Origin: an uncultured Candidatus Saccharibacteria bacterium
GTDB lineage: Bacteria; Patescibacteriota; Saccharimonadia; Saccharimonadales; Saccharimonadaceae
DNA: 38,716 nt
Direction of reading: 5' to 3'
Assembly: GCA_946560015.1 (NCBI GenBank)
Contig: CAMNUC010000002.1
Location: 1-38,716 of the forward strand
Shown here: piece by piece, positions 36,151 to 38,716 of the stretch
How the letters are laid out: the number at the start of each line of letters is the position of its first letter
Numbering within the stretch: the first letter of the stretch is position 1
Program-made: the position numbers and the translations under genes
Notes under the pieces: model-generated
What the model was told of the DNA's origin: nothing
Database searches by the model: none
The model's input: the letters and a program-made list of their open reading frames with translations, nothing else

Positions 36151-36447
36151 TTAGAGGCCGAGACTGCCAAGTCCGCCCATTAATGGTTTCATTTTGTCAG
36201 TGGCGATTTCTTGTGCTTTAGCATAGCCATCGCGCATGCAATCTTCAATCCAATGTTCTAATTCCCTGATGTCGTCCAAGTCGACTTTTTTAGGGTCAAT
36301 CTTGACGCTTTTGATCTTGAGTTCACCGGTGATTTGGACGGTAACTGCACCATCGCCAGCTTCTACTTCGACAATCTCATTCTTGAGGGCTTTTTGTGCC
36401 TTTCGAATTTGATTAAGCATTTTCATTTGATCCATTGTCGCACCCAT
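36151..36447 (-). CDS. ybaB: YbaB/EbfC family nucleoid-associated protein
   Basis: MNQIRKAQK-like N-term, AGDGAVTVQITGELKIKSVKIDP. Confidence 0.88.
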   Translation of the reverse strand: MGATMDQMKMLNQIRKAQKALKNEIVEVEAGDGAVTVQITGELKIKSVKIDPKKVDLDDIRELEHWIEDCMRDGYAKAQEIATDKMKPLMGGLGSLGL

Positions 36448-36451
36448 ATTA

Positions 36452-37933
36452 TTACTCCCTTTCTTCTGAATTTAATTCCACCTCTAGTGCTTGATTACTA
36501 GTATACATATATATTCTATCAGAATTATCGGATTTTGGCGAGGTTATAATGGTATTTAGCTCGCCAGGGATGTTTTGGTGTCCAAGAGTTGCATATTTTG
36601 TGGGTAATTGGTCAGGTGCAGGGATTTGGTTTTCAACAGTGAAAGTGTGGCTCTCTTGTAGGATTTTAAGAAAGTTGTAGGAGATTTCGTCATTAATGAC
36701 GTAGAGTGTTTCTCCTTGGGTGAGATTTTCTTGTATTAAAGTAACATCGTTGTTAAACTCGTCGGCAACCATTGGTACATAGCGGTAACCATATAAGAAA
36801 TGCGTAATGCCACCATAGATCATAATTCCCATGAAGGCGCCAATCGGCAACACGCCACTAATGCGCGCGTAAGGGTTGTCTGGAAAGAGGGTGTACCATT
36901 TGTCTAGGATATAACGTAAGCCGTGGGCGATAAGAATAGAGAGTGGTAGTAGAATGAGGATGGCGGATTCGGGGTTGAGACCGGCTAAGAATATAGTGAA
37001 GACGATTAAACAACTAGCGATAGAGTTGCGTGAGGCAAAGAAACCTTTGGTGGTGGAGAGTAAACCGATGGCGGCAAGCGCAATGGAGGCAAGACCAACG
37101 AATGGCGAGAGGAATTGACTTTCGAGGGTGGTATTCCAAGAGAAAAGTGGAAGGAAGGCAACTTTGACATTTTCGATAAAGCCGCCAAAAGTAAGTCCAG
37201 GAGCGAGTAAGAGTTCGGGGATAATAGCTGGGTTGACGAAAGCAGCAACAACTAGTGCAGCAAGCCCCATGAGGATAATAAATAATGTCAAGATGAGCGG
37301 GACAGTGGGGAGGGTCTTGATGGTGAAGCGTAAATGTGGATGTAAAAGTGCGAACAAGACAATAAAGGCGGCAAGGTAGATAAGGTGCGGAGTAAAAATA
37401 GAAGCAAGCAAGGCAAAAGCGAAGACGAAGCAATAGAGCGGTTTAGGCTTGGTGACGCCTTGGATTTTGGAGCCGAGCCAGAGCAAGAGCGTAGGCCAGA
37501 AGACTAGCATAATAAGTGGTGTGCCGGAACCAGCTAAAAAGAGGAAGGAGGCTGACAGTATAGCAAGAATTGAAGCTAGCAGGGCTACATTAGTCTTGAA
37601 CCAGCGATTGAGTAACAGAATAAGTAATAGGCCAAGTATTAATCCGATGACGATGCTGGGGAGCTTAACAGAGTAGACATTTAGGCCGAAAAGCATGATG
37701 GATAATTTTTGCAGGGTGCGGTATGGAAGGTTGACGATATCGCCTTTGAGCACTGAGTCTGGCTGAAGATCATAAGAGTGTGCAGCTGAGGCCATTTCTG
37801 ATTCGGAGAGTCCATTGGGGGCAAGTAGTGGCAACCCAAAAAGTAAAGCGATATAAGCTAATGCTAACAAAATAAAACCAACATGGAATCGATAGCGGTA
37901 CAAGAATAGACTTGTGGGTGTGCGTTTCTTCAC
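36452..37933 (-). CDS. Multi-TM glycosyltransferase, GT39/ArnT-like (GTG start)
   Basis: Multiple TM helices; LSESEMASAAHSY-like lumenal motif; NLPYRTLQKLSIMLFGLNVYSVKLPSIV. Confidence 0.75.
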   Translation of the reverse strand: MKKRTPTSLFLYRYRFHVGFILLALAYIALLFGLPLLAPNGLSESEMASAAHSYDLQPDSVLKGDIVNLPYRTLQKLSIMLFGLNVYSVKLPSIVIGLILGLLLILLLNRWFKTNVALLASILAILSASFLFLAGSGTPLIMLVFWPTLLLWLGSKIQGVTKPKPLYCFVFAFALLASIFTPHLIYLAAFIVLFALLHPHLRFTIKTLPTVPLILTLFIILMGLAALVVAAFVNPAIIPELLLAPGLTFGGFIENVKVAFLPLFSWNTTLESQFLSPFVGLASIALAAIGLLSTTKGFFASRNSIASCLIVFTIFLAGLNPESAILILLPLSILIAHGLRYILDKWYTLFPDNPYARISGVLPIGAFMGIMIYGGITHFLYGYRYVPMVADEFNNDVTLIQENLTQGETLYVINDEISYNFLKILQESHTFTVENQIPAPDQLPTKYATLGHQNIPGELNTIITSPKSDNSDRIYMYTSNQALEVELNSEERE

Positions 37934-37990
37934 ATTATCATTATAGCATAAGTTGTGAATGTGAGAAAACTTTGGGTGTTTCCGGAGAAC

Positions 37991-38074
37991 CTAAGCTCTG
38001 AGCTTAGGTTTTGGGGTTTGTCACCCCTGTAAGGAAGCCAAAAAGCTAAGCTCGGGGGTTAGGTTTTGGGGTTT
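37991..38074. repeat. Two-copy 29-bp direct repeat, 55-bp period
   Basis: CTAAGCTCtgagcTTAGGTTTTGGGGTTT (37991-38019) and CTAAGCTCgggggTTAGGTTTTGGGGTTT (38046-38074). Confidence 0.75.
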
Positions 38075-38109
38075 TCGTGGTTTTGTGTAAGGTTGGTAAA
38101 AAATAAAGC

Positions 38110-38139
38110 TTGTACTAATAAAATGCAGTGTGATATAAT
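38110..38139 (+). promoter_or_regulatory. Sigma70-type promoter for leader RNA B
   Basis: TTGTAC (38110-38115), 18 bp, TATAAT (38134-38139) preceded by TGA; predicted +1 at about 38146. Confidence 0.7.
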
Positions 38140-38145
38140 GAGGGT

Positions 38146-38272
38146 GCATACTAAGATGAACAAAATGTTTTTTCTATTGTACGAGAAAATGGCGTCATGA
38201 ACGTCTAATGTGCAATAGAACGTCTTCGGAAGTTTGTTTGTCTTAGGTATGCCCGTTCGTGGCGCCTTTTTT
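38146..38272 (+). ncRNA. Candidate structured leader RNA (copy B) upstream of the surface protein gene
   Basis: P1 GCATACTAAGA (38146-38156)/TCTTAGGTATGC (38241-38252); P2 AACAAA (38159-38164)/TTTGTT (38233-38238); P3 TTCTATTGTAC (38172-38182)/GTGCAATAGAA (38210-38220), 11 bp; loop GGCGTCATGAACG (38191-38203) complementary over 13 bp (2 GU) to CGTTCGTGGCGCC (38254-38266), then T6. Confidence 0.75.
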
Positions 38273-38437
38273 GGTATTAAAAAGCGCATCAAGGATAGGA
38301 TAAATCCTCCAATATATCAAATGGTGTAGATACTACACTAAAAGGATGTATTGTTGTGCGCTATTTTTGTTACCGCTAAATAAGCGCCCCACGAGCAAAA
38401 AGTTATAACTACTATAAACCAAAAGGAGGGCCATAAT

Positions 38438-38716
38438 ATGCGTCACAGGTCTAAATGGAGGAAGAGGAGTGATGATAGTACTATTGGTATCAATAATACA
38501 TCATCATTAGTTAATACTACTTCTTCTACTCACCCATCAACAACTTTTACCATACATAATAACAATAACAATGTACTTAGTAACCTCATTACTAATACAT
38601 CTAGACTGCTTCATAGTAAAAGTACTTATTTCTACAAATGGTGGGGAGAGAAGAATTCTATACTATCTTCCAAGTGGGGTGCTAGCAATAGAATAGCTTA
38701 TTCCTGCTTAGTACCT
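38438..38716 (+). CDS. Surface/secreted protein, paralog of 10325-11449 N-terminus (truncated by window end)
   Basis: MRHRSKWRKRSDDSTIGINN...SRLLHSKSTYFYKWWGEKNSILSSKWGASNRIAYSCLVP; RBS aaaaggaggg; no stop before the window end. Confidence 0.75.
   Translation, partial: MRHRSKWRKRSDDSTIGINNTSSLVNTTSSTHPSTTFTIHNNNNNVLSNLITNTSRLLHSKSTYFYKWWGEKNSILSSKWGASNRIAYSCLVP

Noticed and set aside
1-38716. CRISPR array, transposase or integrase
   Set aside because: No regularly spaced long identical repeats and no recognisable transposase/recombinase ORF; the 21-bp arrays have no unique spacers.

Overview
The window looks like a gene-dense bacterial chromosome segment. Gene content and style suggest Candidatus Saccharibacteria/TM7 or a related CPR lineage; this is inferred, not tested. 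It carries partial gltX, a sortase, a tRNA-Leu(CAA), a MBL-fold hydrolase, a Y-family polymerase with a YolD-like partner, Nudix, two ABC exporter modules (one with a GntR regulator), metK, two GT4 glycosyltransferases, xth, smpB, and a long minus-strand block: GT39-like / ybaB / hpf / secA / M16 / murD / prfB / ftsE / ftsX / CHAP hydrolase / S41 protease / glutaredoxin / alpha-beta hydrolase.

The most unusual signal is a two-copy cassette at 11.3-11.7 kb (minus strand) and 38.1-38.7 kb (plus strand, cut by the window end). Each copy has a sigma70-type promoter. A structured leader RNA of about 130-150 nt follows, and its outermost helix starts at the predicted +1. The apical loop of that RNA contains ATGGCGYCAT and can pair over 13-15 bp with a tail next to a U-run (pseudoknot or terminator switch). 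Downstream is a secreted/surface protein gene. The two genes share a 53-bp block identical at nucleotide level that encodes LLHSKSTYFYKWWGEKNS just before the signal/TM segment.

Second, two intergenic regions carry imperfect ATGTTTT-centred repeats with an exact 21-bp period. Third, at least a dozen genes have a TATAAT-like -10 box about 6-7 nt from the start codon, implying widespread leaderless transcription. All calls come from reading the sequence and the supplied ORFs; no searches or folding were run.
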